A DNA stretch of 64,000 nt from Actinoplanes subtropicus (GCF_000721705.1 NZ_JOJL01000035.1:21189-85188), one strand, 5' to 3'; positions 50,900 to 59,681 are shown, numbered from the stretch's first letter. Numbers and translations are program-made. The notes: generated from the sequence alone by a model not told the origin.

Positions 50900-51760
50900 A
50901 TGATCGAGCCGCCTCTGCTCCGGATCGGTGAGCTCAGCCGCCGGCTGGGCGTCAGCGAGCACGTGCTGCGCGCTTGGGAGCGGCGGTACGGGCTGCTACA
51001 GCCGGTCCGTTCGGCTGGTGGCTTCCGGCTGTACTCCGAAGCCGATCTGCAGCGGATCCGCCGCATGCAGGCATTGCTCTCCGACGGTCTCTCGGCGGCC
51101 GAGGCGGCCCGGGCCGCGATCAACGAGGAAGCCTCCGCACCGGCTGTGCTGGTCGGGCTCGCGGCGGAGGCGACGACGCTGGCTCGCGCGCTGGATGGGT
51201 ACGACGAGCCGGCCGCGCAGGCCGCGCTCGACCGATTGTTCGGCACGCTGACGGTGGAGAGCGTCCTACGCGACGTCCTCCTGCCGTACCTGCACGAACT
51301 GGGCGAGCGCTGGAGAAGTGGGGCGGCGAGCGTCGCGCAGGAACACTTCGCCAGCAACGTGATCCGGGGCCGGCTCGCCGGTCTGGGGCGCGGCTGGGGA
51401 CACGGCCAGGGCCCCCGCGCGGTGCTCGCCTGCGCGCCCGACGAGCAGCACGACATCCCGCTGCTCGCGTTCGGCGTGGTCCTCAACCGCCACGGCTGGC
51501 GGATCGACTACCTCGGCGCCAATACCCCGATCGACGACCTTGTCCGGCTCGCCGGGACGACCCATCCCGACCTCGTCGTGGTATCCGCGACCCAGCCGCA
51601 ACGCCTCGCCCCGCTCACCGCACAGCTGACCCGATTGGCCGGCACCGCGCCGCTCGCCCTCGCCGGCCCGGGCGCGACCACCGAACTCGCCGACACGGTC
51701 GGCGCACGGCTGCTCACCGGAGATCCGGTCACCGCCGCGCAAAACGTCAAGGCGCGCTAA
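50900..51760 (+). CDS. CarH/LitR-like MerR regulator with B12-binding domain
   Basis: 286 residues. MerR helix-turn-helix at 7-75 (IGELSRRLGVSEHVLRAWERRYGLL in parts, with GGFRLYSEADL). Residues 82-160 form the four-helix B12-capping bundle with the W-x9-EH motif (W138, E148-H149) of photoreceptor CarH. Residues 172-280 form a B12-binding Rossmann domain with DEQHDIPLL (H184, the cobalt-ligand position; the Gly of the DxHxxG motif is Pro here), then GANTPIDDL and a LAGPGA loop. In known members AdoCbl-bound tetramers repress in the dark and fall apart in light. The neighbours are a heliorhodopsin and the DUF378/FAS1 pair. Confidence 0.82.
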   Translation: MIEPPLLRIGELSRRLGVSEHVLRAWERRYGLLQPVRSAGGFRLYSEADLQRIRRMQALLSDGLSAAEAARAAINEEASAPAVLVGLAAEATTLARALDGYDEPAAQAALDRLFGTLTVESVLRDVLLPYLHELGERWRSGAASVAQEHFASNVIRGRLAGLGRGWGHGQGPRAVLACAPDEQHDIPLLAFGVVLNRHGWRIDYLGANTPIDDLVRLAGTTHPDLVVVSATQPQRLAPLTAQLTRLAGTAPLALAGPGATTELADTVGARLLTGDPVTAAQNVKAR

Positions 51761-51970
51761 CCGGGCGCTGGTGCCCGGCCACGGGGGCCAGCGGGTATGT
51801 CCGCCGCCACTTGTTGCCTCCGCGGAACCCTGGTGGGAGATGCCGCGCTCCTCCGGAGCGCGCCGGGACTGCGGACGCCTCGGCAAGAGTGGCCATCGGT
51901 CCATCGGCGCCCGGGAACATGACCCGCCACCCGCCGCTGGTGCCGCTCGTCCGAAGTCTTGGACAGAATC

Positions 51971-52000
51971 TGGACGGCTTGTCGAAGCTATGTCTAGAGT
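51971..52000 (+). promoter_or_regulatory. Heliorhodopsin promoter region with GTC repeats at 11-bp spacing
   Basis: GTCGAAG at 51981 and GTCTAGA at 51992 are 11 bp apart; TATGTCTAGAGT resembles TTTGTCTAGACT in front of the regulator. TGGACG (51971-51976) and TAGAGT (51995-52000) form a possible -35/-10 with an 18-bp spacer, so the repeats would sit inside the promoter. Confidence 0.55.
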
Positions 52001-52049
52001 CGTGATGTCGGGCGCGCCGCAGAGTCCGGCAACGCATTAAGGAGCCGAC

Positions 52050-52862
52050 ATGTCCGGGATTCACGAGACGCCCAACGAAACCTCGATCGAAGCCACCACC
52101 GCTACCAGCGACCGACAGTTCCGCGGCCTTCGTCGCTACAACCTGGCAGCCGCGGGCTTCCACGCCCTCCAGGCCATCGCCGTCCTGGCACTGTCCAACG
52201 ACTTCACGTTGCCAGTCACCGCCTCCTACCTGCAGGGACCCCCGGGCACACCCCCGATCCAGCCGACCACCCTCTTCGAGATACGCGTCGGGTGGGGTGT
52301 CGCGGCGTTTCTGGCGTTGTCGGCCCTGGCCCATCTCGTCGTCGCTTCACCCACGTTCTTCCCGCGCTACGTCGCTGGGCTGCGCCGGCACCGCAACATC
52401 TTCCGCTGGGCCGAGTACTCGATCTCGGCTTCCATCATGATCGTCCTGATCGCGCAGATCGTCGGCATCAGCGACATCGCCGCCCTACTGGCGATCTTCG
52501 GTACCAACGTGTCGATGATCCTGTTCGGCTGGTTGCAGGAACGCTACGAGGAGCCGGGAAGCGGTGGTTGGCTGCCATTCACGTTCGGCTGTGTCGCCGG
52601 GATCGTGCCCTGGGTGGCTATCACGATCTACCTCTTCGCCCCCGGGTCGCCCAGCCCGGCCACGCCCCCCGGATTCGTCTACGGCATCTTCGTCTCTCTG
52701 TTCATCCTGTTCAACATCTTTGCCCTCAACCAGTGGCTGCAGTACCGGCGCGTCGGCCGCTGGTCCGACTACCTCGTCGGCGAGCGCGCGTACATCACGC
52801 TCAGCCTCGTCGCCAAGTCCCTGTTGGCCTGGCAGGTGTTCGCCGGCACGCTGGCGAACTGA
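52050..52862 (+). CDS. Heliorhodopsin
   Basis: 270 residues, seven membrane segments. Retinal lysine K256 lies in the seventh helix (SLVAKSLLAWQVFAGTL). The likely counterion is E122 in RWAEYSISASIM of helix 3. H38 (GFHALQA) and H95 (ALAHLVV) match the helix-1 and helix-2 histidines conserved in heliorhodopsins. There is the usual long loop between helices 1 and 2. Heliorhodopsins have inverted topology and show no known pump activity; a signalling or transport-modulating role is proposed. Starts about 50 bp after GTC-type repeats also found before the adjacent B12 photoreceptor gene. RBS AGGAG in the leader. Confidence 0.92.
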   Translation: MSGIHETPNETSIEATTATSDRQFRGLRRYNLAAAGFHALQAIAVLALSNDFTLPVTASYLQGPPGTPPIQPTTLFEIRVGWGVAAFLALSALAHLVVASPTFFPRYVAGLRRHRNIFRWAEYSISASIMIVLIAQIVGISDIAALLAIFGTNVSMILFGWLQERYEEPGSGGWLPFTFGCVAGIVPWVAITIYLFAPGSPSPATPPGFVYGIFVSLFILFNIFALNQWLQYRRVGRWSDYLVGERAYITLSLVAKSLLAWQVFAGTLAN

Positions 52863-53185
52863 CCCACGTTCCACAATTCGGTTGGCCACGAGACAGGCCC
52901 CGCAGCAGCCAGCGGACGACACCGTCTCCACCCGCGCACCCGAAGCGCTCCAGCCGGACCGGGCAGCGTGGCATTATCACGCAATGCGCGCACCCGACGA
53001 TCCAAATCCCGATGCACTCGCTCGGATCGTCAATGCCCCTGTTCGGCGGAGACGAAGCCGCAGCACTGGGGCGGATCGGCGTCGACTGCCCGACCAGGGA
53101 CAGCGATGCGCAAACGCAGCCGGCCCAATCTATGTCACCGTTCGCAGTGGACTTCCTCGCCCGCCGCACTCTCTCGGATCGGTCA

Positions 53186-53446
53186 ACGGCGTACGCTGCA
53201 ACAACCAGTCAGGGAAGTAGCTGCGGTGCGGAGTTTCGGGATGGCCAGCTCGACCGTGCCGGCCCGGGTGTCCCACTCCCGAGCCCGGTAGCCGTTACGC
53301 GAGTTGGTCCGCTCCAGGCTGCGCTTGCCGTACTCGGCGCCGCACAGGGCGTCGGCCTCGGCCGAGATCAGCAGGTCGGCGAAGGTTTTCACCATCGCCC
53401 GCAGCAGATCAGGGCTCGCCGATTCCAGATGCTCGCGCAGCAGCCG
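53186..53446 (-). pseudogene. IS256-family transposase fragment
   Basis: The minus strand reads LLREHLESASPDLLRAMVKT, SAEADALCGAEYGKRSLERT and NSRNGYRAREWDTRAGTVEL, then AIPKLR: the N-terminal 85 residues or so of an IS256/Mutator transposase. The DDE domain is missing. Confidence 0.75.
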
Positions 53447-53643
53447 GGCAGCTGATCGGCGCCGGCTTCGACGAACCGCCCACGCCCCCGGCGCCACCCG
53501 CCCCGTCCGGCGCCCAGCCGGCACCACCACCTCCGAAACCCGGCCGCTCAGCGGCGAGGCCGAGCCGGAGCGTCGAGCACCAGCCTGGCGCTGCCAGTAT
53601 CGATCCGCGATCGCCCTGATACCCCGAGCCCGCGAGTCGGAGT

Positions 53644-53770
53644 CGATCGTCTTACCGACCTTCACGTGGATGTCCGGGCCGACCATCGCCGTCGACCACG
53701 TCGCCAGGGTGAACGGCCGGGCCGGCAACGGCTACATCGCCGCGGCTTCGACCGCGGCGAACACCGAGCC
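53644..53770 (-). pseudogene. IS21 IstA-like transposase fragment
   Basis: The minus strand reads SVFAAVEAAAM, a stop, then PLPARPFTLATWSTAMVGPD and IHVKVGKT. This is the region of IstA between the integrase core and the C-terminal domain. An in-frame TAG and abrupt ends show it is dead. The rest of 52863-53941 holds no intact gene. Confidence 0.55.
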
Positions 53771-53941
53771 TTGGCGCTGCAGCCGACAGCCGCCGGGACC
53801 TCGTGATCCGCGTTGTCGCTGCCGAGACCGTCGCCGATGTCCGCGAAGTCCCGCACGAACTCGATCCCGGCGAGCCACTTGGCCTCATCGACTCGTGGGC
53901 CGACGCTCCGGGCCCGAGTGGGTGATGTACAGCGAACCCAG

Positions 53942-54403
53942 CTAGCGGGCGTCACGTAGGTCGTCGGTGATGTCGCCGATGTGAACGTGGGTGTGGATGG
54001 CGGCGGCCGATGGTGCGAGGTCGCCGAGGATGTCGGTGAGGGTTCGGGTTGTGGCGGTGTGAACTTGTTCGGCGAGGGTGAGCAGGTGGGTACCGTAGGC
54101 GGCGATGATCTGGATAGTGACCGCGTCGAGTTCCTGGTGTTCGTTGGTGCTGCAGGTGATGCGGGCGGCCGCGGCGTGGGCGAAAGCATCGACGGCTTGC
54201 CGGAGCAGGGCGACGACGACGTCGCTGGCGACGAAGAAGTCACCGAGGTCGTGGCGGCCGCGAACCGGGTCGGAGGGTCGGAATGCTCGTAGGGCGCGGT
54301 GCAGGATGTCGGCGCTGATGGCGGTCCAGCCGGCGTCGGTGTGCTGGCGCAGCAGTTGGGTGGCTTGCAGGAGCACGTCGTCGCCGCTTTGGTCGATGGT
54401 CAC
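53942..54403 (-). CDS. Asp23-like protein coupled to the ECF sigma gene
   Basis: 153 residues from GTG 54403, which overlaps the sigma-factor stop (GTGA). N-terminal helices (LLQATQLLRQHTDAGWTAIS), then VASDVVVALLRQAVD and the Asp23-type module VTIQIIAAYGTHLLTLAEQVH and IHTHVHIGDITDD. The C-terminal module matches the Asp23 fold found several times in the divergent operon. It may be an accessory or anti-sigma-like partner; it has no zinc motif and no membrane segment. Confidence 0.65.
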   Translation of the reverse strand: MTIDQSGDDVLLQATQLLRQHTDAGWTAISADILHRALRAFRPSDPVRGRHDLGDFFVASDVVVALLRQAVDAFAHAAAARITCSTNEHQELDAVTIQIIAAYGTHLLTLAEQVHTATTRTLTDILGDLAPSAAAIHTHVHIGDITDDLRDAR

Positions 54404-55001
54404 CGCCACTCCTTCAGGGTGATCGCGAGGCCGGTGCGGGCACGTTCGAGTAGTCCGCGGACCGCGTCCGGGGTGGTGGCCATGACGGTTGCGATCTGAG
54501 CGTAGGTGAAGTCCTCGACTTCTTTGAGGATCCAGACGGATCGCTGCCGTGGCGGCAGCCTCCGCAGAGCGGCGTCCAGTGCCGCGAGGAGATCGTGCTC
54601 GACCTGCAGTCCGGCGGGTCGGCGTTGCGGGAGGGCAGCCGGTCGGTGACGTCGTCGATGTTGACGTTCGGGTGGCTGCCGGAGGTCCGCAGACGCTTGT
54701 AGTGGGCGTACGCTCTGCGGCGGGCGAGGGTGAACAGCCAGGTCTGCAGCGAGGAGTCGCCGCGGAAGCCGGCGATGCCTTTCCAGGCGTCCAGGAATGT
54801 CTCTTGCAGGGCGTCCTCGACATTTGGCGGGCTGTCGACTATTCGAAAAGTGAAGCGGTAGAGCGCCGGTCCGTAGCGGGTCACGATGGCGGCGAAGGCT
54901 TCCCGGTCGCCCAGTCCGGCCAGGCGGGCCAGGGCCTGGTCGGAAGGCTGCTCGGACGCGGCGGAGGGCGGCGCGGTCTGGTACATCGGTGGTCTCGACA
55001 A
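54400..55001 (-). pseudogene. ECF sigma factor, frameshifted between sigma2 and sigma4
   Basis: Start TTG 55001 (GAGGGGG upstream) or ATG 54986. Region 2: FAAIVTRYGPALYRFTFRIV, VEDALQETFLDAWKGIAGFR, SLQTWLFTLARRRAYAHYKR. Region 4 in the next frame: LRRLPPRQRSVWILKEVEDF, YAQIATVMATTPDAVRGLLE. The frame changes in the linker at about 54606-54640. If real, active sigma is not made without frameshifting; otherwise it is a sequencing indel. The gene is divergent from the Asp23 operon, its most likely target. Confidence 0.7.
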
Positions 55002-55080
55002 CGGCTACCCCCTCGCTCGGCTGCCCGTAGCGAGGGCACCGATACCACCGGAATGCCCCGTACGGAGCGACGCACACAGA

Positions 55081-55109
55081 ATGCAGTGATGTGACCCACA
55101 TCACTGCAT
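55081..55109. promoter_or_regulatory. Perfect 29-bp palindrome
   Basis: Arms ATGCAGTGATGTG (55081-55093) and CACATCACTGCAT (55097-55109) with spacer ACC; every arm base pairs. It lies in the divergent region between the ECF sigma gene and the Asp23 operon. Probably an operator for a dimeric regulator. Confidence 0.7.
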
Positions 55110-55235
55110 GTCGGTCGTGAGGTTTCCGCGTTCCAGCTCTCTAACGGTGTGTGACGCATCGCCAAGGCTGAATGTCGCCGGTGGTGGTCAGCCTGACCGC
55201 TTCCGTGGTCGGCGCCGTTCTCGAGGGAGAGTTTC

Positions 55236-55712
55236 ATGACTGAGCCGATGACGACCATCAAGACCGCGAAGGCCACCGACCGGACGGGTGGCGTAGCCAC
55301 CCGGGAGCAGGGTCTGCAGAGCACACAGGGCACCACCTCGATCGCCGACACTGTGGTCAGCAAGATCGCCGGGATCGCCGCGAAGGACGTCTCCGGTGTC
55401 TACTCGCTCGGCAGTGGAGCGTCGCGGGCGCTGGGCGCGGTGCGGGAGCGGATTCCGGGCGGTCGAGTGAACCACTCTCAGGGTGTGTCGGTCGAGGTCG
55501 GTGAGACGCAGGCCGCCGTGGACATCGACATGATCGCCGAGTACGGCGTCGCGATCGCTGACCTGGCCTCTGGCGTGCGCCGCAACGTGATTACCTCGAT
55601 CGAGCGGATGACGGGCCTGGAGGTTACCGAGGTCAACATCTCGGTCGCCGACATCCACCTGCCCGAGGACGATCAGGACGATGAATCCGACCGTACGCCG
55701 CGGGTGCAGTGA
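55236..55712 (+). CDS. Asp23/Gls24 family envelope stress protein 1
   Basis: 158 residues. TSIADTVVSKIAGIAAKDVSGVYSLGSG, split at the conserved helix, VEVGETQAAVDIDMIAEYGV and ITSIERMTGLEVTEVNISVADIHLP: the full Asp23 (DUF322) fold. GGGAGAG five bases before the ATG. First gene of a six-gene operon. In staphylococci Asp23 lies under the membrane, held by AmaP, and takes part in cell-envelope stress. Confidence 0.88.
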   Translation: MTEPMTTIKTAKATDRTGGVATREQGLQSTQGTTSIADTVVSKIAGIAAKDVSGVYSLGSGASRALGAVRERIPGGRVNHSQGVSVEVGETQAAVDIDMIAEYGVAIADLASGVRRNVITSIERMTGLEVTEVNISVADIHLPEDDQDDESDRTPRVQ

Positions 55713-56161
55713 GCGCGCTTCTGCCCGGTGACTCGCCACCGCCGGACCCGCGCGACGACGTCGATCCGGACACCGGGCGGCCCGAACCCGTTCCGCAGGC
55801 AGTTCTCGGCAGCGACATCGTCGTCGCGGTGGTGCCGGTCGAGGTTGCGGTGCAGGAAGTGCCAGTGTGGCCCGGGACAGTCATCGAACCGGTCCCGACG
55901 ACGGTCGACGAAATCGCCGGTCTGGTCCTCGCGGTGCCGGACGTGGTGCGGCTGCACGCGGGTCGTTTCGGCGAGGTCGCCACCTACCTTCCGGGTCGGC
56001 GGGTGACCGGGGTCAAGCTGGGCGACAACTCTGTCGAGGTGCACGTCGTGGTAGGCGGACGCGTGCCGGTGAGGGAAACCGCACAGCTCATCCATGCCGC
56101 GGTGGCGACCTTGGTCGCTACACCGGTGCACGTCTACGTCGAAGACATCGCCGCGGCCTGA
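55709..56161 (+). CDS. Asp23-like protein 2
   Basis: 150 residues from GTG overlapping the previous stop. Pro/Asp-rich N-terminus, then PTTVDEIAGLVLAVPDVVRL, VTGVKLGDNSVEVHVVVGG and LVATPVHVYVEDIAAA, the Asp23 pattern in shorter form. Member of the same operon. Confidence 0.75.
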   Translation: MSALLPGDSPPPDPRDDVDPDTGRPEPVPQAVLGSDIVVAVVPVEVAVQEVPVWPGTVIEPVPTTVDEIAGLVLAVPDVVRLHAGRFGEVATYLPGRRVTGVKLGDNSVEVHVVVGGRVPVRETAQLIHAAVATLVATPVHVYVEDIAAA

Positions 56162-56267
56162 TCTCGTCGTGGTCGGTGATCGACGGTGTCGGCACAGTCC
56201 GAGACCGTCGACAACCTCCGACCGCATCCTCCGTTCGTTCTCGCCGATCCTCTGATCAGGAGTGCTC

Positions 56268-56447
56268 ATGTCCTCTTCCACCACAGGCCTGTTCGCGGGG
56301 TTGTTGCTCGCCCTGATCGCCGCGACCGCCGGGTTCGGCTGGTTCCTGCTCGCGATCCTGTTCGCCGCCGCCGGCTATGTCGTCGGCGCGCACCTGGAAG
56401 GCCGGATCAACCTCGCCGGCCTGGTCCCCGGTCGCAACCGTGGCTGA
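56268..56447 (+). CDS. Small two-helix membrane protein
   Basis: 59 residues from ATG 56268 (CAGGAG upstream). LFAGLLLALIAATAGFGWFL then LAILFAAAGYVVGAHLEGRI: two membrane segments, similar in place and size to DUF2273 proteins of Asp23/AmaP operons. Overlaps the next gene by 8 bp. Confidence 0.75.
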   Translation: MSSSTTGLFAGLLLALIAATAGFGWFLLAILFAAAGYVVGAHLEGRINLAGLVPGRNRG

Positions 56448-56871
56448 CCGTCCCGCCGTCCTGGACGGCGCCTCAGGGGTGCAGGTCCAGCGTGCCGGCG
56501 ACGCTGACGGCCGGGACCCGGGCGAGCGCGGCATCCTGATCATGAAGGACCGCGCGGTACAGCGCATCGCCGAAGCCGCGGCCCTGCAGGTGCCCGGGGT
56601 CATTCCCGCCGCGCAGAGCACCAGCACGATCGGTGCGGCGCTGGGCCGCGGCTATCCCCGCGTGGACTGCGATGTGGCCGGCGGCCGCGTCCGCGCCGAC
56701 GTGGAGATCGTCGGCCGGTGGCCGATCCCCGCGGCGCACCTCGGCGCCCAGGTCCGCGCCGCGGTCACCGAACAGCTACAGCGGCTTGCCGGGCTACGCG
56801 TCGACGCCGTCGACGTAACCATCGCCAAGATCATCCGGGTGGCGGCCCCACCGCGCAGGAGAGTCCAATGA
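56440..56871 (+). CDS. Asp23-like protein 3
   Basis: 143 residues from GTG 56440. MKDRAVQRIAEAAALQVPGV, then YPRVDCDVAGGRVRADVEIV and HLGAQVRAAVTEQLQRLAGL; the fold is Asp23, including the closing VDAVDVTIAKI. Overlaps neighbours on both sides. Confidence 0.75.
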   Translation: MADRPAVLDGASGVQVQRAGDADGRDPGERGILIMKDRAVQRIAEAAALQVPGVIPAAQSTSTIGAALGRGYPRVDCDVAGGRVRADVEIVGRWPIPAAHLGAQVRAAVTEQLQRLAGLRVDAVDVTIAKIIRVAAPPRRRVQ

Positions 56872-57467
56872 CCACATCACCGCCGACCGTCGACACCGCA
56901 TCCGTGCAGCCGGCACCTGCCCGGCCGGCGATGCCCGCCGCGCGGCAGCCGACCGGCGCCGGCCGCATCGGTGTCGTCGGCCCGGTCCTCGCGACCCTGC
57001 TGGTCGCCGTCGGCGTGGTCCTGCTGCACGACGCCGTCGCCGAGGCCGACAACACTCCAGGCCGTTCGTGGCTGGCCGCTTTCGTCGACGACATCAACGG
57101 GCTCACCGCGCAATGGTGGATGATCCCCGCCGGTGTCGCGGTCGCCCTGATCGGTGTTTGGCTGATCGTCACCGCGCTTCGACCCCGGTCCCGGAAGACC
57201 CTCGCAGTCGCCTCTGCGACCGGGGTGCACCTGCGCACCAGTGACATCGCCCGGCTGGCCTCCGCGGCCGCTGACGATGTCGACGGCGTGCTGTCCGCCG
57301 GCTCCGTCGCCGGCCGCCGTACGGTCACCGTCACCGTCGAATCGGACACTGCCGGTATCGCCGACCAGGTCCACGACGCGGTCGCCCAACGGCTGGCCGC
57401 TCTCGCCGACCCGGTGAAGGTCAAAATCCGAGTCCGCTCACACCTGCGACACCGGGAAGGCAACTGA
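56868..57467 (+). CDS. DUF6286/AmaP-like membrane anchor 1
   Basis: 199 residues. Membrane segments at about 35-55 and 84-105 (WWMIPAGVAVALIGVWLIVT), followed by a cytoplasmic Asp23-like domain (SDIARLASAAADDVDGVLSA, then VTVTVESDTAGIADQV). It should hold Asp23-type proteins at the membrane. Confidence 0.78.
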   Translation: MTTSPPTVDTASVQPAPARPAMPAARQPTGAGRIGVVGPVLATLLVAVGVVLLHDAVAEADNTPGRSWLAAFVDDINGLTAQWWMIPAGVAVALIGVWLIVTALRPRSRKTLAVASATGVHLRTSDIARLASAAADDVDGVLSAGSVAGRRTVTVTVESDTAGIADQVHDAVAQRLAALADPVKVKIRVRSHLRHREGN

Positions 57468-58048
57468 TGCGCCGCTTCGTGCTCGGCCTCGACCGGGTCG
57501 CCGCTGTCCTGCTCGGGCTGATCATGGTCATGGTCGGTGTCGCCGCCGCCGACTGGTACAACGGCGGCATACGCGACCTCTGGCCGGCAGTCCCGAAGAA
57601 ACTGTCCACCGCCGCCGCCGGCCACCTGCTCGCCACGCCGTGGTGGCCGTGGGCCGCAGGCGGCGCCGGTACACTCGCCGCCCTACTCGGTCTCTGGTGG
57701 CTGCTCGCACACCTACCACGCCGCGGCGTCGGCATGCTCGTGCTGCCTGGTTCCGGCAAACCCGGACGGCTACTCGTCGACCCCGCGGGCGTGGCAAGCA
57801 CCGCAGCCGAGGTTCTCGCCGAGAGCCCGGGAATCCGCTCGGCACGCAGCAAGGTCATCCGAGATCGCGGTGAGCTCGTCATCGCCCTCACCGCCACCGT
57901 CGACCCGCGGGCCGACCTCACGGATGTCATCACTAGCGCCGACGCCGTCGCCACGCAGCTGCAGTCCGTCCTCGGGCGCGACGACGCCCGCGCCCGGATC
58001 CACCTGTCCGTCGCCCGTCGCCCGCGTACCCAACCACGCGTTCGCTAG
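57467..58048 (+). CDS. AmaP-like membrane anchor 2
   Basis: 193 residues. Membrane segments at about 8-30 (VAAVLLGLIMVMVGVAAADW) and 60-82, then an Asp23-like domain (VASTAAEVLAESPGIRSARS, ALTATVDPRADLTDV). AmaP-type organisation. Last gene of the operon; start overlaps the previous stop (TGATG). Confidence 0.78.
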   Translation: MRRFVLGLDRVAAVLLGLIMVMVGVAAADWYNGGIRDLWPAVPKKLSTAAAGHLLATPWWPWAAGGAGTLAALLGLWWLLAHLPRRGVGMLVLPGSGKPGRLLVDPAGVASTAAEVLAESPGIRSARSKVIRDRGELVIALTATVDPRADLTDVITSADAVATQLQSVLGRDDARARIHLSVARRPRTQPRVR

Positions 58049-58126
58049 AACCCGGCCGTCTACCTACCGGCCCGCGCGTCGCAGCATGTGCTGGTCTGCC
58101 CGTCAGCACTGTGTACAGCGGTGTCT

Positions 58127-59401
58127 ATGCTCCGTCGCGTGGCTGAAAGCGGGATGAGCAGTGTGGATCTTAATGCGGTGCTGCTCGCGGTGGAGAAGGC
58201 CGCCCCGGTGGAGGCCGTTGAGGCGGTGACACGCACGATCGGGTTGAGCCTCGACGCGTTGTGGGTGTCGTTTCTTGTGGCGGACATGAGCGGTCGTGCC
58301 CTCGTACGTCTTGTGCACGTGCCGATCGGTGACGTGCCTGGCGCGCGCCGGCAGGACGAGGACATCGCGATTGTGCTGCCGTTTGACGGCGGACCGCAGG
58401 AGCAGGCGCTGCGTGCACAGCAGGTGCTGGTCGAGCAGACGGGTGACCACTTCGTGGTGCGAGCGCCGGTCACCCAGCGCGGGGAAGCGATCGGACTTCT
58501 GGAACTCGCTCTGCCTACGGCACCGACCCCCGCGATCGTGCAGAGGGTGTCCCGGGCCGGGCACACACTGGCATTCGTGGTGATCGCCAACCGCCGGCAC
58601 ACCGACCTGTTCGAATGGGGCCAACGAACGACGCCGTTCACCCTGGCTGCCGAAATACAGCGGCGCTTGCTACCTGCGTCGTTCACCTGTGAAGCCGACT
58701 CGTTCACTCTGGCGGCGTGGCTCGAACCGGCAGCCAGCATCGGCGGAGACACGTTCGACTACAGCCTCGCCCGTGACCTGCTGCATCTGAGCATCACCGA
58801 CGCCGTGGGCCATGGCGTGCACAGTGCGCTCACCGCGACCCTCTGCGTCAGTGGTCTGCGTAACGCTCGGCGCCGCGGCGGGACCCTGCTGGAGCAGGCA
58901 CAGGCCGCGAACCAGGCGCTCATCGACAACCCCCAAGAAAAGTCCGCCTTCGTCACCGGGCTCATCGGCCGGCTTGATCTACGTACCGGGGTTCTCGCTG
59001 TCGTCAACGCCGGCCACCCCGTGCCGCTGCTGGTGCGTAACGGAGCCGCGCTTCCCGTAGCGTTGCCAGTCAACCGACCCTTCGGCGTGTTGCGCGAGAA
59101 GACCTACCGGGCCACCCAGGTCGAGCTGCGGCCCGGTGACCGTCTTGTACTGCTCACCGACGGAATGCTGGAACGGGCGGCCGCCGCTCTCGACCTGCTG
59201 TCGCGACTGCAACACCTCAGCGGGCTGCACCCCAGGGAACTCGTCCGCGTCCTCGGCGACCTCGTTCTCGACGTCGCTGGACCCGCGCTCCCCGACGACG
59301 CCTGCCTGCTGGTGGTCGATTGGCACGGCGGCCACGGCGACACCCGCCACACCAGCGGCGGCGCCGACCCCGACCGGGCCAGCACACCCCACGACGGATA
59401 G
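58127..59401 (+). CDS. PP2C/SpoIIE-type phosphatase with N-terminal GAF-like domain
   Basis: About 424 residues from ATG 58127 (58088 and 58154 are alternatives; no clear ribosome site). The first 190 residues look GAF-like. From about 195: FTLAAEIQRRLLPASF, the SpoIIE entry helix; PAASIGGDTFDYSLARD (metal-binding Gly-Asp); ITDAVGHGVHSALTATL; LVVNAGHPVPLLVRN-like VVNAGHPVPLLVR; and GDRLVLLTDGMLERA; DDACLLVVDW. All metal aspartates are present. Such enzymes dephosphorylate STAS proteins in partner switching. Confidence 0.87.
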   Translation: MLRRVAESGMSSVDLNAVLLAVEKAAPVEAVEAVTRTIGLSLDALWVSFLVADMSGRALVRLVHVPIGDVPGARRQDEDIAIVLPFDGGPQEQALRAQQVLVEQTGDHFVVRAPVTQRGEAIGLLELALPTAPTPAIVQRVSRAGHTLAFVVIANRRHTDLFEWGQRTTPFTLAAEIQRRLLPASFTCEADSFTLAAWLEPAASIGGDTFDYSLARDLLHLSITDAVGHGVHSALTATLCVSGLRNARRRGGTLLEQAQAANQALIDNPQEKSAFVTGLIGRLDLRTGVLAVVNAGHPVPLLVRNGAALPVALPVNRPFGVLREKTYRATQVELRPGDRLVLLTDGMLERAAAALDLLSRLQHLSGLHPRELVRVLGDLVLDVAGPALPDDACLLVVDWHGGHGDTRHTSGGADPDRASTPHDG

Positions 59402-59681
59402 AAACACGACGCGCGGCGCTCCTCAACCTTTCTAGGCCCGTGTCCGACACGGCAGCAGTTTCAAACGCTGCGCGATGATCGCGGTTTGCCCTGGCGCCGT
59501 CGATCTTCGTCGTCTGCACGTACACCGCGACCGCCGCGTCTCCCGGCCCGGCCGACAGCGTGTCGGGTAACACCAACCAGCGCAGGTAGTCCACAATCGT
59601 GCTACGGCCACCGTCCGTTCTTCGTGTCCTTGCAGGGAACCCGAAGATCATTCAGGCGACGTGGTGTCTGCGACGTGTGCG

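Noticed and set aside
52863..53185. Several overlapping open frames after the heliorhodopsin
   Set aside because: None has a ribosome site, motif or consistent codon pattern; treated as decayed DNA.
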